Shown here one piece after another: positions 24,606-34,017 of a stretch of 64,000 bases of DNA. Below the pieces are notes generated by a model. The model searched no databases and was not told the DNA's origin. It worked only from the letters and a program-made list of their open reading frames with translations. Source of the DNA: Pseudomonas sp. B33.4 (GTDB lineage Bacteria; Pseudomonadota; Gammaproteobacteria; Pseudomonadales; Pseudomonadaceae). The number at the start of each line of letters is the position of its first letter. Within the stretch, counting starts at the first letter, position 1. Location of the stretch: NCBI RefSeq assembly GCF_034555375.1, contig NZ_CP140706.1, positions 735,001-799,000 of the forward strand, in the 5' to 3' direction. The position numbers and the translations under genes are program-made.

Positions 24606-26180
24606 TTAGCGTTTGTTGCCTCCCAGGGCGCCGGTCAAACCGCCGAGTACGCCGCCCAGACCGCCACCGGTGGTGCCCCCGCTGGCACCGCCGTTGACCA
24701 GTCCGCCGACAGCGGAAACGGTGCCGCCGACGTTGCTGACCAGACCACCGACTGCTGTGGTGACCGGGTTGTTGGTGGCGGCAATCGCGCCACCAATGTT
24801 GCTGACGGCGCCGCCGACCTGACCGGTGAGACCGGCGACTGGCGAGCCGAGACCGGTAGCGCCGCCCACTTGTTGGGTCACGTTGGTGACGGCACTGGTG
24901 ACCGGATTCAGGCCGTTGCCCAGGACGCTGCCAACGGTAGCCAGCGGTGAAGTCGTTGCGGTGATCGGTGAACCCGAGCCGCCGAGTACGGTGTTGAGCG
25001 AAGCGACGGTGTTGCCAAGGCCAACAGCCGTGACACCGCCGGCACTGACCACGCCGTTGGTATTGCCGGCATTCAGGCCTGCGCCGACGTTGACCACAGC
25101 ACCGCCGACGGTTTGCAGCAAACCGGTGCCGCCGAGGCCACCGCCCAAACCACCACCCACTCCACCAGTACCCGAGCCGGTGCCGTTGGACACCAGACCA
25201 CCGGCCTTGCCGACCGCGGTGCCGGTATCGCTCAACGCGCCGCCGAGTGTGTTGGTGAGGGCGTTGCCGTTACCCGCATCGGTGACCTTGCCGCCCAGGG
25301 TGTTCACCGCACCGCCGACTTGCGAGATCACGCCTTTGAGTGGATCGCCGAGCCCGGTGGCATCACCGACCTTGTCCGTGGTGCTTTCGACCATGGCGAT
25401 CACCGGCACCAGACTGGAGCCGAGTTTGTTGGTCAGTTGGCTGGTCGGGCCGCTGGTGAGCGTGGTGTCGAGGGTATTGCCGAGCATGGTGACTTTCTCG
25501 CCGACACCATCAAGTAGCGGCGCGACTTTGGTCACAACACCACCCACCACCGGAACACTGCCGGTAGCCGTCGCCAGTTTGCCGCTGAGGTCGGAAACGC
25601 CGTTGCCGACATCGGTGACCACGCCGCCGACCGAAGCGACGGTGGTGGTCAAACCTTTAGGATCGGTGGCCAGTTTGCCGATGCCGTTGCCGATGCCATC
25701 ACCCAGGGTGGTGACGACATTGCCAGCGGTGTTGGCCGCACTTTGTACAACGCCACCGACAACAGGAACGCTGCTCAGCGAGTCACCAATCTGGCCAACG
25801 CCATCGCCGACGCCAGCAACGGTTTTACCGACATCCTGTACCAGCGTGGTGGTCACCAGCGGTGTAGTGGTTGGATTGGTCGGGTTGGTGGGATCGGTCG
25901 GATCTGTCGGGTTGGTTGGATTGGTCGGATCGGTGCCACCTGTACCGCCGGTTCCGCCAGTACCGCCGGTGCCACCGGTTCCGCCAGTGCCGGCCGTATC
26001 ACCGGTGCCACCCGTGCCGCCAGTACCCGATGTACCGCCAGTGCCGGCGGTGCCGTCCGCCGCAGAACTGCCGGAGCTGCTGTGATGGCCGCCACCGCCG
26101 CTGCTGCAACCGGCGAGGCCAAGGGAGAGAATCAATGCCAGAGCAATTGCTGATTTGCACCACACGTCTTGAGTTTTCAT
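24606..26180 (-). CDS. Collagen-like Gly/Thr-rich lipoprotein
   Basis: A 524-residue predicted lipoprotein with lipobox GLAGC (Cys25). Residues about 43-83 are Gly-Gly-Thr triplets (a Gly-X-Y pattern without proline), and residues 84-104 are Asn/Asp-Pro-Thr repeats. The rest is built of imperfect Gly/Val/Thr repeats of the type VGGVVTDVGNGV and VGGAVSNIGGAI. Such proteins are often named collagen-like, but the function is unknown. It lacks the TPS domain expected of a TpsB substrate. ATG 26180 has AAGGA 9 bases upstream. The antisense frame is also open (24826-26085), an effect of the biased composition. Confidence 0.82.
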   Translation of the reverse strand: MKTQDVWCKSAIALALILSLGLAGCSSGGGGHHSSSGSSAADGTAGTGGTSGTGGTGGTGDTAGTGGTGGTGGTGGTGGTGGTDPTNPTNPTDPTDPTNPTNPTTTPLVTTTLVQDVGKTVAGVGDGVGQIGDSLSSVPVVGGVVQSAANTAGNVVTTLGDGIGNGIGKLATDPKGLTTTVASVGGVVTDVGNGVSDLSGKLATATGSVPVVGGVVTKVAPLLDGVGEKVTMLGNTLDTTLTSGPTSQLTNKLGSSLVPVIAMVESTTDKVGDATGLGDPLKGVISQVGGAVNTLGGKVTDAGNGNALTNTLGGALSDTGTAVGKAGGLVSNGTGSGTGGVGGGLGGGLGGTGLLQTVGGAVVNVGAGLNAGNTNGVVSAGGVTAVGLGNTVASLNTVLGGSGSPITATTSPLATVGSVLGNGLNPVTSAVTNVTQQVGGATGLGSPVAGLTGQVGGAVSNIGGAIAATNNPVTTAVGGLVSNVGGTVSAVGGLVNGGASGGTTGGGLGGVLGGLTGALGGNKR

Positions 26181-26377
26181 GATGGAGATTCCTTGCACCT
26201 GTCACAACGTTCGTTGTCTTCGATGGCTCGCCGATCTGTCGTCGGTGATGCCTTCGACCGTTGTGCTCAATCTCAGTCCAGGGGCAGGTTTTGCACCATT
26301 CTCAAGTTGGTATTAACGCCTTTATATATAAGGTGAAGAGCAGTGCGTAATGACTAATACCCAATATATAGGCGCAC
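26181..26377 (-). promoter_or_regulatory. AT-rich promoter region of the collagen-like gene
   Basis: The gap upstream of the lipoprotein is unusually AT-rich for this window. It contains TTTATATATAAGG near 26320-26332 and CAATATATAGG near 26362-26372. No coding potential is visible. The promoter is probably here, but -10 and -35 elements cannot be fixed with confidence. Confidence 0.35.
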
Positions 26378-26403
26378 AAAAAAAGGCCTTGATAATCAAG
26401 GCC
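26378..26403 (-). terminator. Intrinsic terminator of the hotdog/FabG operon
   Basis: GGCCTTGA, loop TAA, TCAAGGCC forms a perfect 8-bp stem. On the minus strand it is followed by seven T residues. It ends the operon that finishes at 26480. Confidence 0.92.
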
Positions 26404-26479
26404 CGGAGGTTTTCGGCAAAGGCGGAGGAGGCGGACAAAACTTAAGTGATATACACACAATTAATGGTATGGCGAAGGC

Positions 26480-27334
26480 TCAGGCAATCGGCTGCAACTG
26501 CCCGACCATGTGCTCCAGATCACCCGCGCCGGTCAGACGCAACTCACCGCTGGACCCCGCTGCACTCGCCTGCAATGTCACCTCACTGGGCAGGCGCACC
26601 GGTTTGCGAAAGTGCACGGCGATCTCGAGGTTGGCCTTGGGCAAATGATCGCTCAGCGCCGCGAGCGTTCGCGCCTTGTTCCACAGACCATGGGCGATTG
26701 CTGTCGGAAAACCAAACAGCTTGGCACTCGCCGCACTCAAGTGAATCGGGTTGTAGTCTCCGGAGACTTTGGCGTACTGCCGCCCGATGTCCGCCGGGGC
26801 TTTCCAGTGCGCCACTTGCTCCAAGGATTGTGATGGCTGCCAAATCTCCTCGACCGGCTCGCCTTCAAGCTTGACGCCGCGACAGAGCATCTGGCTTTCG
26901 GCTTCCCACAGCGGCCCGAGCTGATCATCCAGGGTGGTCAGCACATCGAACGTCGCACCTTTCGGATGCGCTTGCAGATTCGTCACGCGCACGCTCACTT
27001 GCGCCCGACCGATCCTGCCCATCGGGCGCAACAGGCGAATGCGGTTGCTCAGATGAATCAGCCCCAGCAGTGGAAACGGAAACTCTTTGGCCGTCAGCAA
27101 TTGCATCTGCAAGGCGAAGGCGAGGATGTGTGGATACGTCGGCGGCAGCAGACCGTCATCGACGAATCCGCAGACCTTGCGATAGGCCGCCAGACGTTTG
27201 CCATCGACATCGACCCAACAGCGCAAGCCGCCGTCAGGCAAGTGCGTGCCGGTGATTTTCCGGCGCGTCGCCGCCCGTGAGTACAGCCCGGGCAGACTCG
27301 GTTCGCGATCCAGCGTGTGCCATACGATGTTCAT
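26480..27334 (-). CDS. MaoC-like hotdog-fold dehydratase
   Basis: A 284-residue protein with two hotdog halves; the C-terminal half holds the MaoC signature YAKVSGDYNPIHLSAASAKLFGFPTAIAHG, with the catalytic Asp and His of (R)-specific enoyl-CoA hydratases. It likely hydrates or dehydrates a 2-enoyl/3-hydroxyacyl thioester. The start is ATG 27334, two bases after the stop of the reductase gene, and the longer frame is rejected because it lies inside that gene. The neighbours, a FabG-like reductase and a thiolase, supply the other steps of a fatty-acyl cycle. The substrate is unknown. Confidence 0.82.
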   Translation of the reverse strand: MNIVWHTLDREPSLPGLYSRAATRRKITGTHLPDGGLRCWVDVDGKRLAAYRKVCGFVDDGLLPPTYPHILAFALQMQLLTAKEFPFPLLGLIHLSNRIRLLRPMGRIGRAQVSVRVTNLQAHPKGATFDVLTTLDDQLGPLWEAESQMLCRGVKLEGEPVEEIWQPSQSLEQVAHWKAPADIGRQYAKVSGDYNPIHLSAASAKLFGFPTAIAHGLWNKARTLAALSDHLPKANLEIAVHFRKPVRLPSEVTLQASAAGSSGELRLTGAGDLEHMVGQLQPIA

Positions 27335-27336
27335 GT

Positions 27337-28689
27337 CTAAGCCCCCAGAACGCTTTGTCCACAGACCCGCAGCGCCTGCCCGGTAAACGCGCCGGTGCCC
27401 GGTTGCGCCAGCCACGCGACCGCTTCGGCAACGTCCTGCGGCAAGCCGCCCTGACCGAGTGAACTCATGCGCCGCCCGGCCTCGCGCAGACCGAACGGGA
27501 TGTGTGCGGTCATCTGCGTTTCGATAAAACCGGGAGCGACGGCGTTGATGCTGATGCCACGTTCCAGCAACGTCGGAGCCCAGGCTTGCGCCAGCCCGAT
27601 CAAACCGGCCTTGCTCGCGGCGTAGTTGGTTTGCCCGCGATTGCCGGCGATGCCGCTGATCGAGGCCAGCAGAATCACCCGCGCGTTGTCGAGCAACGTG
27701 CCGCTGTCGAGCAGGGCTTTGGTCAACACTTGCGGGGCATTGAGGTTGACCGCCAGCACCGCGTCCCAGAACTCCGGCGTCATGTTGGCCAGGGTTTTGT
27801 CGCGGGTGATGCCGGCGTTGTGCACCAGAATGTCGAGGCCGTCGGGCAGCTGTTCGATCAGTTGTGCGGCGGCATCTTCGGCGCAGATATCGAGGGTGAT
27901 GGCGCGCCCGCCGAGACGCGCGGCGAGGGCTTCAAGATCGGTCCTGGCCGGGGGAACATCGAGCAGTATCACCTCGGCGCCATCGCGAGCGAGTGTTTCC
28001 GCGATGGACGCACCGATGCCGCGTGCTGCCCCGGTGACCAGCGCCTTGCGCCCGGCCAGTGGCCGCGTCCAGTCCGTCACTGGCGTCGCACACGTGGTCA
28101 GGCGAATCACTTGCCCGGACACGAACGCACTTTTCGGCGAAAGGAAAAACCGCAGCGGGCCTTCCAGTTGATCTTCCGCGCCTTCGCCGACATAGATCAG
28201 TTGCAGCGTGCCGCCACTGCGCAGCTCTTTGGCCAGCGAACGGGAAAACCCTTCCAGCGCTCGTTGCGCACTGGCGGCAAATGGATCACTCAGGGTTTCC
28301 GGCGCACGACCGAGAATCACCAGATGCGCGCTGTGCTCAAGGTTCTTCATCAACGGCTGGAAGAATTCGCGCAGCTGCTTGAGCTGGTCGGTGTGCAGCA
28401 ATTCGCTGGCGTCGAACACCACGGCTTTTAGTTTCGGGCCATGGCCGGGAATCCATTCGGTGGCGCTCGCCGGTTGCTCGCCGTAGCGGTAGATGCCGTC
28501 GGTCAAACGGTTGGCGAAGGCACTGATGCGCTCGGCCAGCGGCCCGCCGCCGATCAGCAGTGCACCTTCCACTGGCCGCAGGCGCCCGGCCTGCCAGCGT
28601 TCCAGTCGCACCGGCGACGGCAGACCCAGCGCCCCGACCAGACGATGGCCGATGGACGAGTTGGCGAAGTCGATATAGCGGTCAGACAT
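27337..28689 (-). CDS. FabG-like 3-oxoacyl reductase with N-terminal extension
   Basis: A 450-residue short-chain dehydrogenase. The C-terminal 245 residues are a complete FabG fold with GAARGIGASIAE, NAGITRDKTLANM and the catalytic Tyr356/Lys360 in YAASK. The N-terminal 200 residues resemble a second, inactive Rossmann-like domain without a clear cofactor loop. It probably reduces 3-oxoacyl thioesters with NAD(P)H. It is the first gene of the operon with the hotdog protein and is divergent from the thiolase, across a REP pair. Confidence 0.86.
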   Translation of the reverse strand: MSDRYIDFANSSIGHRLVGALGLPSPVRLERWQAGRLRPVEGALLIGGGPLAERISAFANRLTDGIYRYGEQPASATEWIPGHGPKLKAVVFDASELLHTDQLKQLREFFQPLMKNLEHSAHLVILGRAPETLSDPFAASAQRALEGFSRSLAKELRSGGTLQLIYVGEGAEDQLEGPLRFFLSPKSAFVSGQVIRLTTCATPVTDWTRPLAGRKALVTGAARGIGASIAETLARDGAEVILLDVPPARTDLEALAARLGGRAITLDICAEDAAAQLIEQLPDGLDILVHNAGITRDKTLANMTPEFWDAVLAVNLNAPQVLTKALLDSGTLLDNARVILLASISGIAGNRGQTNYAASKAGLIGLAQAWAPTLLERGISINAVAPGFIETQMTAHIPFGLREAGRRMSSLGQGGLPQDVAEAVAWLAQPGTGAFTGQALRVCGQSVLGA

Positions 28690-28842
28690 GGAACGCTCTC
28701 CAGAAGTTGGGGTTCAAAGTGTGGACTGTCGATGGCAATCAATCGTTCGATCCACGCAATAAGGCCTACGCTAGAACAGCAGAGTAGTTTGCCCCCGGCA
28801 TTTGTGTTGCCGAACGCACATTCATAAACACAGCTGACCCCC

Positions 28843-28932
28843 TGTAGGAGTGAGCCTGCTCGCGATAGCGGTGTATCAGTCAAGAAACGTTTATCTGACC
28901 CACCGCTATCGCGAGCAGGCTCACTCCTACAA
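28843..28932. repeat. REP pair, GTAGGAGTGAGCCTGCTCGCG class
   Basis: Inverted REP copies with perfect outer arms (TGTAGGAGTGAGCCTGCTCG and its complement) about 45 bases apart, in the divergent gap between the reductase and the thiolase. Confidence 0.9.
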
Positions 28933-28973
28933 GGGATTGGCGTGAATTCAGACCTTTGGACAAGGAGTTATTC

Positions 28974-30251
28974 ATGAGTCAGCTGCGCCGCGTCGCGATC
29001 ATTGGCGGTAACCGCATCCCCTTCGCCCGTTCCAACGGGCCGTACGCCACGGCCAGCAATCAGGTGATGCTCACCGCCGCCCTCGAAGGCCTGATCGAAC
29101 GCTACAACCTGCACGGCCAGCGCATTGGCGAAGTGGTGGCGGGCGCGGTGCTGAAATTGTCACGAGATATGAACCTGACCCGTGAATGTGTGCTCGGCTC
29201 GCGCCTGTCACCCGCGACGCCCGCCTACGACATTCAGCAAGCCTGCGGCACTGGCTTGGAAGCGGCGATCCTGGTGGCTAACAAAATCGCCCTTGGCCAG
29301 ATCGACTGCGGCATCGCCGGCGGTGTCGACACCACCTCGGACGCACCGATCAGTGTCAGCGAAGGCCTGCGCAAAATCCTCCTGCAAGCCAACCGCGCCA
29401 AGACCACCGGCGACAAGCTGAAAACCTTTCTGCAACTGCGGCCCAAACATCTGATCCCGGAATTTCCGCGCAACGGCGAACCGCGCACGGGCCTGTCGAT
29501 GGGCCAGCACTGCGAACTGATGGCGCAGACCTGGCAGATCCCGCGTGAAGAGCAGGATCAACTGGCCCTCGAAAGTCACCACAAACTGGCTGCGTCCTAC
29601 AGCGAAGGCTGGCACAACGACTTGATGACGCCGTTCCTGGGCCTGACTCGCGATAACAACCTGCGTCCGGACCTGACCCTGGAAAAACTCGCAACGCTGA
29701 AACCGGCGTTCGAAAAAAGCGCGAAAGGCACACTGACGGCAGGCAACTCCACGCCGCTGACCGATGGTGCGTCCGTGGTGCTGCTCGGCAGTGAAGAGTG
29801 GGCGAAGGAACGGGGTCTGCCAATTCTCGCGTACCTGCGCGATGGCGAAGCGGCGGCAGTGGATTTCGTCAACGGCGCCGAAGGGTTGCTGATGGCGCCG
29901 GTGTACGCCGTGCCACGGTTGCTGGCACGCAACGGGCTGACCTTGCAGGACTTCGATTACTACGAAATTCACGAGGCTTTTGCGGCGCAGGTGCTGTGTA
30001 CGTTGAAGGCCTGGGAAGATCCCGAATACTGCAAAACCCGGCTGGGCCTTGATGCGCCGTTGGGTTCGATTGATCGAAGCCGGCTCAATGTGAAGGGCAG
30101 TTCGCTGGCGGCCGGGCATCCGTTTGCTGCGACTGGCGGGCGTATCGTGGCGAACCTGGCCAAGTTGCTGGACGCGGCTGGGAAGGGCAGGGGGTTGATA
30201 TCGATTTGCGCGGCGGGCGGGCAGGGTGTTACGGCCATTATCGAACGCTGA
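28974..30251 (+). CDS. Acetyl-CoA C-acyltransferase (thiolase, FadI-like)
   Basis: A 425-residue thiolase. The nucleophile is Cys91 in QQACGTGLEAAI; the general bases are in YYEIHEAFAAQ, GHPFAATGGR and the C-terminal ICAAGGQGVT. Members of this length resemble FadI. It may cleave 3-oxoacyl-CoA or condense acetyl-CoA. ATG 28974 has AAGGAG 8 bases upstream. The divergent FabG-like and MaoC-like genes suggest a joint pathway of short- or medium-chain acyl-CoA metabolism. Confidence 0.9.
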   Translation: MSQLRRVAIIGGNRIPFARSNGPYATASNQVMLTAALEGLIERYNLHGQRIGEVVAGAVLKLSRDMNLTRECVLGSRLSPATPAYDIQQACGTGLEAAILVANKIALGQIDCGIAGGVDTTSDAPISVSEGLRKILLQANRAKTTGDKLKTFLQLRPKHLIPEFPRNGEPRTGLSMGQHCELMAQTWQIPREEQDQLALESHHKLAASYSEGWHNDLMTPFLGLTRDNNLRPDLTLEKLATLKPAFEKSAKGTLTAGNSTPLTDGASVVLLGSEEWAKERGLPILAYLRDGEAAAVDFVNGAEGLLMAPVYAVPRLLARNGLTLQDFDYYEIHEAFAAQVLCTLKAWEDPEYCKTRLGLDAPLGSIDRSRLNVKGSSLAAGHPFAATGGRIVANLAKLLDAAGKGRGLISICAAGGQGVTAIIER

Positions 30252-30262
30252 CGCTGAAAGAG

Positions 30263-30650
30263 CCCCTCACCCTAACCCTCTCCCAAAGGGAGAGGGGACT
30301 GATTGGGGGATGCTTCGGAGTTACACCGACCTGATCTTGCTTTACTGAATCCATAATCGACGGTGTTTCCGTCAGACGTTTAGCCCAATCGATAATCGAC
30401 GCGGTAATTCAGGTCGACGTATAACACCAGACACCTCGACCGGCCCTCTCTCCCAAAGGGAGAGGGGACTGATTGGGGGATGCTTCGGAGTTACACCGAC
30501 CTGATCTTGCTTTACTGAATCCATAATCGACGGTGTTTCCGTCAGACGTTTAGCCCAATCGATAATCGACGCGGTATTTCAGGTCGATGTATAACGCCAG
30601 ACACCTCGGTCAGCTCCCTCTCCCTCCGGGAGAGGGCTGGGGTGAGGGGC
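30263..30650. repeat. 170-base tandem repeat built on the CTCTCCC palindrome
   Basis: Two nearly identical 170-base units (30281-30450 and 30451-30620) are followed by a partial third. Each unit contains TCTCCCAAAGGGAGAGG, then CTGATTGGGGGATGCTTCGG, CATAATCGACGGTGTTTCCG and CGATAATCGACGCGGT. Only a few bases differ between units. The stretch 30252-30669 has no gene. The palindromes could terminate transcription from both sides. Confidence 0.93.
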
Positions 30651-30669
30651 TGTTGAGGTCGCAACAATC

Positions 30670-32616
30670 TCAGGTACGAAACCGGCGTACCAACCCATCC
30701 AGCTCATTCGACAACCCCGCCAGACTCTGCGAGTCCAGACGCGCCGAGTTGGCCAGTTCTGCCACCAACTGCGCATCGCCATGAATCTGGCTGATGTGCC
30801 GATTGATATCCTCAGCCACTTGATGCTGTTCTTCGGCGGCGGTGGCGATCTGCGTGTTCATGTCGCGGATCACGTCCACTGACTCGCGGATCTGCCCGAA
30901 ACTTTCGCGCGCCTCGCCAATACGCGTCACCGACTGCTGCGAGACCTGCAGGCTGGCATGCATCTGTTGTGTGACCTGGCTGGTGCGTTTGGCCAGATTA
31001 CCGAGCAGACCATCGATCTCTGCCGTCGAATCCGCCGTGCGTTTGGCCAGTGCGCGCACCTCATCGGCGACCACCGCAAAGCCGCGACCCTGTTCACCGG
31101 CACGCGCCGCTTCGATCGCGGCATTGAGCGCCAGCAGGTTGGTTTGTTCGGCGATGGAACGGATGGTGCCGAGGATCGACTGGATATCGTTGCTGTCGCG
31201 CTCCAGTTGCTGCATCGACTGCGCCGATTGCTCCAGCTCCTGACTCAATTGGTCGACGCTGTTTACCGCCGCATCAATCTGCTGCTGGCCTTGGCGGGCC
31301 TGACGCTGGCCGCTGTCGGCGGAGTCCGCTGCCTGGCTGCAAGAGCGCGCGACTTCGTTGGCGGTGGCGACCATTTCGTGGAATGCGGTCGAGACCATGT
31401 CGACGGCTTCGCGCTGACGCCCGGCTGCTTCGGCCATGTCGCTCGACACTCGGGTCGAGCTCTGCGAGGTCGCGAGGATTTTTCCGGCAGCGCCGCCGAT
31501 GTGCTGGATCAGACTGCGGATTGCGGTAAGGAACTGATTGAACCAGTTGGCCAGTTGCGCGGTTTCGTCGTTGCCCCGAATGTCGAGGTTCTTGGTCAGG
31601 TCGCCTTCACCCTGCGCGATGCCTTCCAGACCACTGGCGACGCTGCGGATCGGGCGCACGATCAGGCTGGCGAAACTGGCGCCGACCACGGCGAACAGCA
31701 CGGCCAGTACGGCGGCGATGATTGCGATCAGCCAGGTCAGTTGCGTGGCTGAGCTCATCACATCGCTCTGCTTGATCAGGCCGACGAAGGTCCAGCCCAA
31801 CTGCTCCGACGGCCAGACGTTGGCCATGTAGCGCTCACCGTTAAGCTCGACTTCGACCAGACCTTTGCCGGCCTTGGCCAGTTGAGCGTAGCCTTCGCCG
31901 AGGCTGTCCAGTGGCTTGAAGTTGTGTTCCGGCTGTTTCGGATCGACCAGTACGGTGCCACTGTTTTCCAGGAGCATCAGGTAGCCGGTTTCGCCAAGCT
32001 TGATCTGTTTGACGATTTCGGTGAGCTGCTTGAGCGTCACGTCGATACTGACCACGCCGCCGTTGCTGCCGAGTTTGTTGTCGATGGTGCGCACAGTGCT
32101 GACGTAGGTCGCATCGTCCTGCGCCCAGTAATAAGCGGCGGTACGCAACGGTTTGCCCGGCTTGGCCTGGGCGGCCTTGTACCACGGCCGCTGGCGCGGG
32201 TCGTAGTTGTTGAGTTTGGGGTCGTCCGGCCACGACACATAACCGCCGGCGGCGGTGCCGACGATGGCATAGGCGTAAGCCGGGTGGGCGTTACCCAGAT
32301 CCTGGAGGAACGCGAAGACCGTCTTGTCCATCTCGCCCTGCGGCACGGATTCGGCGTTGGCACTCATGTAGGTCTTGAGGCTGTCGTCGGTGTTTTTGAT
32401 CAGCGGTTGCGACGCCAGGTAATCGACGTTCTGGCTGATGCCGTCAAAAAACAGCTGCATGGCATTGCTGACCTGCCGGATCTCGCGACCGCTGCCGTCG
32501 ACAAAGCTGTCCCGGGCATCGCTGCGCAGGTTCATCACCACCAGGGTCGCGACCAGCACCACCGGCAAGCAGGCGATGATTGCAAACGCCCACGTCAATT
32601 TCTGTTTGATGTTCAT
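30670..32616 (-). CDS. Methyl-accepting chemotaxis protein with dCache_1 sensor
   Basis: A 648-residue chemoreceptor. TM1 is near residues 8-30, a periplasmic dCache_1 domain spans about 35-275, then TM2, HAMP and a cytoplasmic signalling domain with the hairpin tip [36 protein letters not shown]. The sensor carries Tyr138, Arg143, Trp145, Tyr146 (YDPRQRPWY) and Asp192, the pattern known from amino-acid-binding dCache_1 receptors such as PctA. It therefore probably senses amino acids. GGAG lies 5 bases before ATG 32616. The gene is monocistronic and divergent from the RIO kinase. Confidence 0.9.
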   Translation of the reverse strand: MNIKQKLTWAFAIIACLPVVLVATLVVMNLRSDARDSFVDGSGREIRQVSNAMQLFFDGISQNVDYLASQPLIKNTDDSLKTYMSANAESVPQGEMDKTVFAFLQDLGNAHPAYAYAIVGTAAGGYVSWPDDPKLNNYDPRQRPWYKAAQAKPGKPLRTAAYYWAQDDATYVSTVRTIDNKLGSNGGVVSIDVTLKQLTEIVKQIKLGETGYLMLLENSGTVLVDPKQPEHNFKPLDSLGEGYAQLAKAGKGLVEVELNGERYMANVWPSEQLGWTFVGLIKQSDVMSSATQLTWLIAIIAAVLAVLFAVVGASFASLIVRPIRSVASGLEGIAQGEGDLTKNLDIRGNDETAQLANWFNQFLTAIRSLIQHIGGAAGKILATSQSSTRVSSDMAEAAGRQREAVDMVSTAFHEMVATANEVARSCSQAADSADSGQRQARQGQQQIDAAVNSVDQLSQELEQSAQSMQQLERDSNDIQSILGTIRSIAEQTNLLALNAAIEAARAGEQGRGFAVVADEVRALAKRTADSTAEIDGLLGNLAKRTSQVTQQMHASLQVSQQSVTRIGEARESFGQIRESVDVIRDMNTQIATAAEEQHQVAEDINRHISQIHGDAQLVAELANSARLDSQSLAGLSNELDGLVRRFRT

Positions 32617-33063
32617 CCGCGCTCCAGATTTTCTTGTAGGCCCACGCAGTGCAGATGACTTGTGGTTTATTGGCAGCCGAAAACGTTGTGGATCACCCGT
32701 TTCCCTGAGTGCGGCATCGCTGATTTTTTTGGAACGATTGTCGGACAAATCCCTCTGTCATTGAGGGCTTCGGCTGCGAAACAGGGAAATTGAGGCGGCT
32801 TCGAAAAAATCTTCCGAAGGGTATTAACCCTTGTGTCAGATTCTGTCGCAAATGCCCTCGAAGACATGTACCAACAAGTACAACAGGCTCGGCTATGATT
32901 CCCCACGGTCGATGCGCGAGCGCAGAGTTGGCCCTGTTTAATCCGGCACAGTGTGTGCATTCTCAACGTTCACAGGTCGGCAACCCCTCCCCGTTGTGCG
33001 AGGATTGCCGTATAACGAGTGACATTCGCGTGTTTGGTAATAAAGGACCCACAATAAAAGCTG
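32617..33063. other. Divergent intergenic region, no gene seen
   Basis: This 447-base gap lies between the divergent chemoreceptor and RIO kinase genes. It contains a small dyad AAGGGT, ATTA, ACCCTT (32817-32832) and a TATGAT hexamer near 32894. Both promoters must lie here but cannot be fixed. No convincing RNA gene is seen. Confidence 0.5.
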
Positions 33064-33960
33064 ATGAAGACTCCAAAACGCATTGAACCCCTGATCGAGG
33101 ACGGTCTGGTCGACGAAGTGCTGCGCCCACTGATGAGTGGTAAAGAAGCAGCTGTTTATGTGGTGCGCTGCGGCAATCAGTTACGTTGCGCAAAGGTCTA
33201 CAAGGAGGCGAACAAACGCAGTTTCCGCCAGGCGGCCGAGTATCAGGAAGGCCGCAAGGTGCGCAACAGCCGACAGGCTCGCGCAATGGCAAAAGGCTCC
33301 AAGTTCGGTCGCAAAGAGACCGAAGATGCCTGGCAGAACGCCGAAGTGGCGGCGCTGTTCCGTCTGGCCGGTGCCGGGGTGCGGGTGCCAAAACCCTACG
33401 ACTTCCTCGACGGCGTGCTGTTGATGGAGCTGGTGGCCGACGAATTCGGCGACGCCGCGCCGCGTCTGAACGACGTGGTGCTGGAGCCGGAACAGGCGCG
33501 CGAGTATCACGCGTTCCTGATTTCGCAGATCGTACTGATGTTGTGTACCGGTCTGGTGCACGGTGACCTCTCGGAGTTCAACGTGCTGCTGACGCCGACC
33601 GGCCCGGTCATCATCGACCTGCCGCAAGCCGTCGACGCTGCCGGCAACAACCACGCGTTCAGCATGCTGGAGCGTGATGTTGGCAACATGGCTTCGTACT
33701 TCGGTCGCTTTGCGCCGGAGTTGAAACTGACCAAGTACGCGAAAGAAATGTGGGCGTTGTACGAAGCCGGCACCTTGCACCCGAACAGTGTGCTGACCGG
33801 TGAGTTCGATGATCCGGAAGACCTGGCCGACGTTGGCGGGGTGTTGCGCGAGATCGAAGCGGCGCGCCTCGACGAGGAACGCAAGCAGGCTATCCGTGCG
33901 GCGGACGACGAGCCGAAAGGCAAGTCGGACGAACCGCCGCCGCCACCGTGGATGCAGTGA
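33064..33960 (+). CDS. RIO-family atypical protein kinase
   Basis: A 298-residue RIO1-like kinase. The nucleotide loop is MSGKEAAVY (residues 24-32), followed by Lys44 in CAKVYK. The catalytic loop is LVHGDLSEFNVLL with Asp168 and Asn173, and the metal-binding Asp185 is in IIDLPQAV. The C-terminal tail is acidic and Pro-rich (DEPPPPPWMQ). Bacterial RIO kinases are widespread in Pseudomonas; their substrate is not established. The ribosome site is weak (AAAGC). The gene ends at a strong terminator. Confidence 0.88.
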   Translation: MKTPKRIEPLIEDGLVDEVLRPLMSGKEAAVYVVRCGNQLRCAKVYKEANKRSFRQAAEYQEGRKVRNSRQARAMAKGSKFGRKETEDAWQNAEVAALFRLAGAGVRVPKPYDFLDGVLLMELVADEFGDAAPRLNDVVLEPEQAREYHAFLISQIVLMLCTGLVHGDLSEFNVLLTPTGPVIIDLPQAVDAAGNNHAFSMLERDVGNMASYFGRFAPELKLTKYAKEMWALYEAGTLHPNSVLTGEFDDPEDLADVGGVLREIEAARLDEERKQAIRAADDEPKGKSDEPPPPPWMQ

Positions 33961-33973
33961 TTGCTTGATGAGA

Positions 33974-33997
33974 AACCCGGCTTCGGCCGGGTTTTTT
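33974..33997 (+). terminator. Intrinsic terminator of the RIO kinase gene
   Basis: AACCCGGC, loop TTCG, GCCGGGTT is a perfect 8-bp stem with a stable UUCG tetraloop and a T run. It lies 14 bases after the stop codon. Confidence 0.95.
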
Positions 33998-34017
33998 GTT
34001 TGAACCGGAAGCCCTAA

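Noticed and set aside
24826-26085. 419-codon open frame antisense to the collagen-like gene
   Set aside because: It is a Pro/Thr/Val-rich mirror of the Gly/Thr/Val repeat gene, with no start signals. The minus-strand gene has a lipobox, ribosome site and terminator.
30263-30650. Possible CRISPR-like array
   Set aside because: The unit is a 170-base tandem duplication with identical inner sequence. There are no short repeats with variable spacers and no cas genes.
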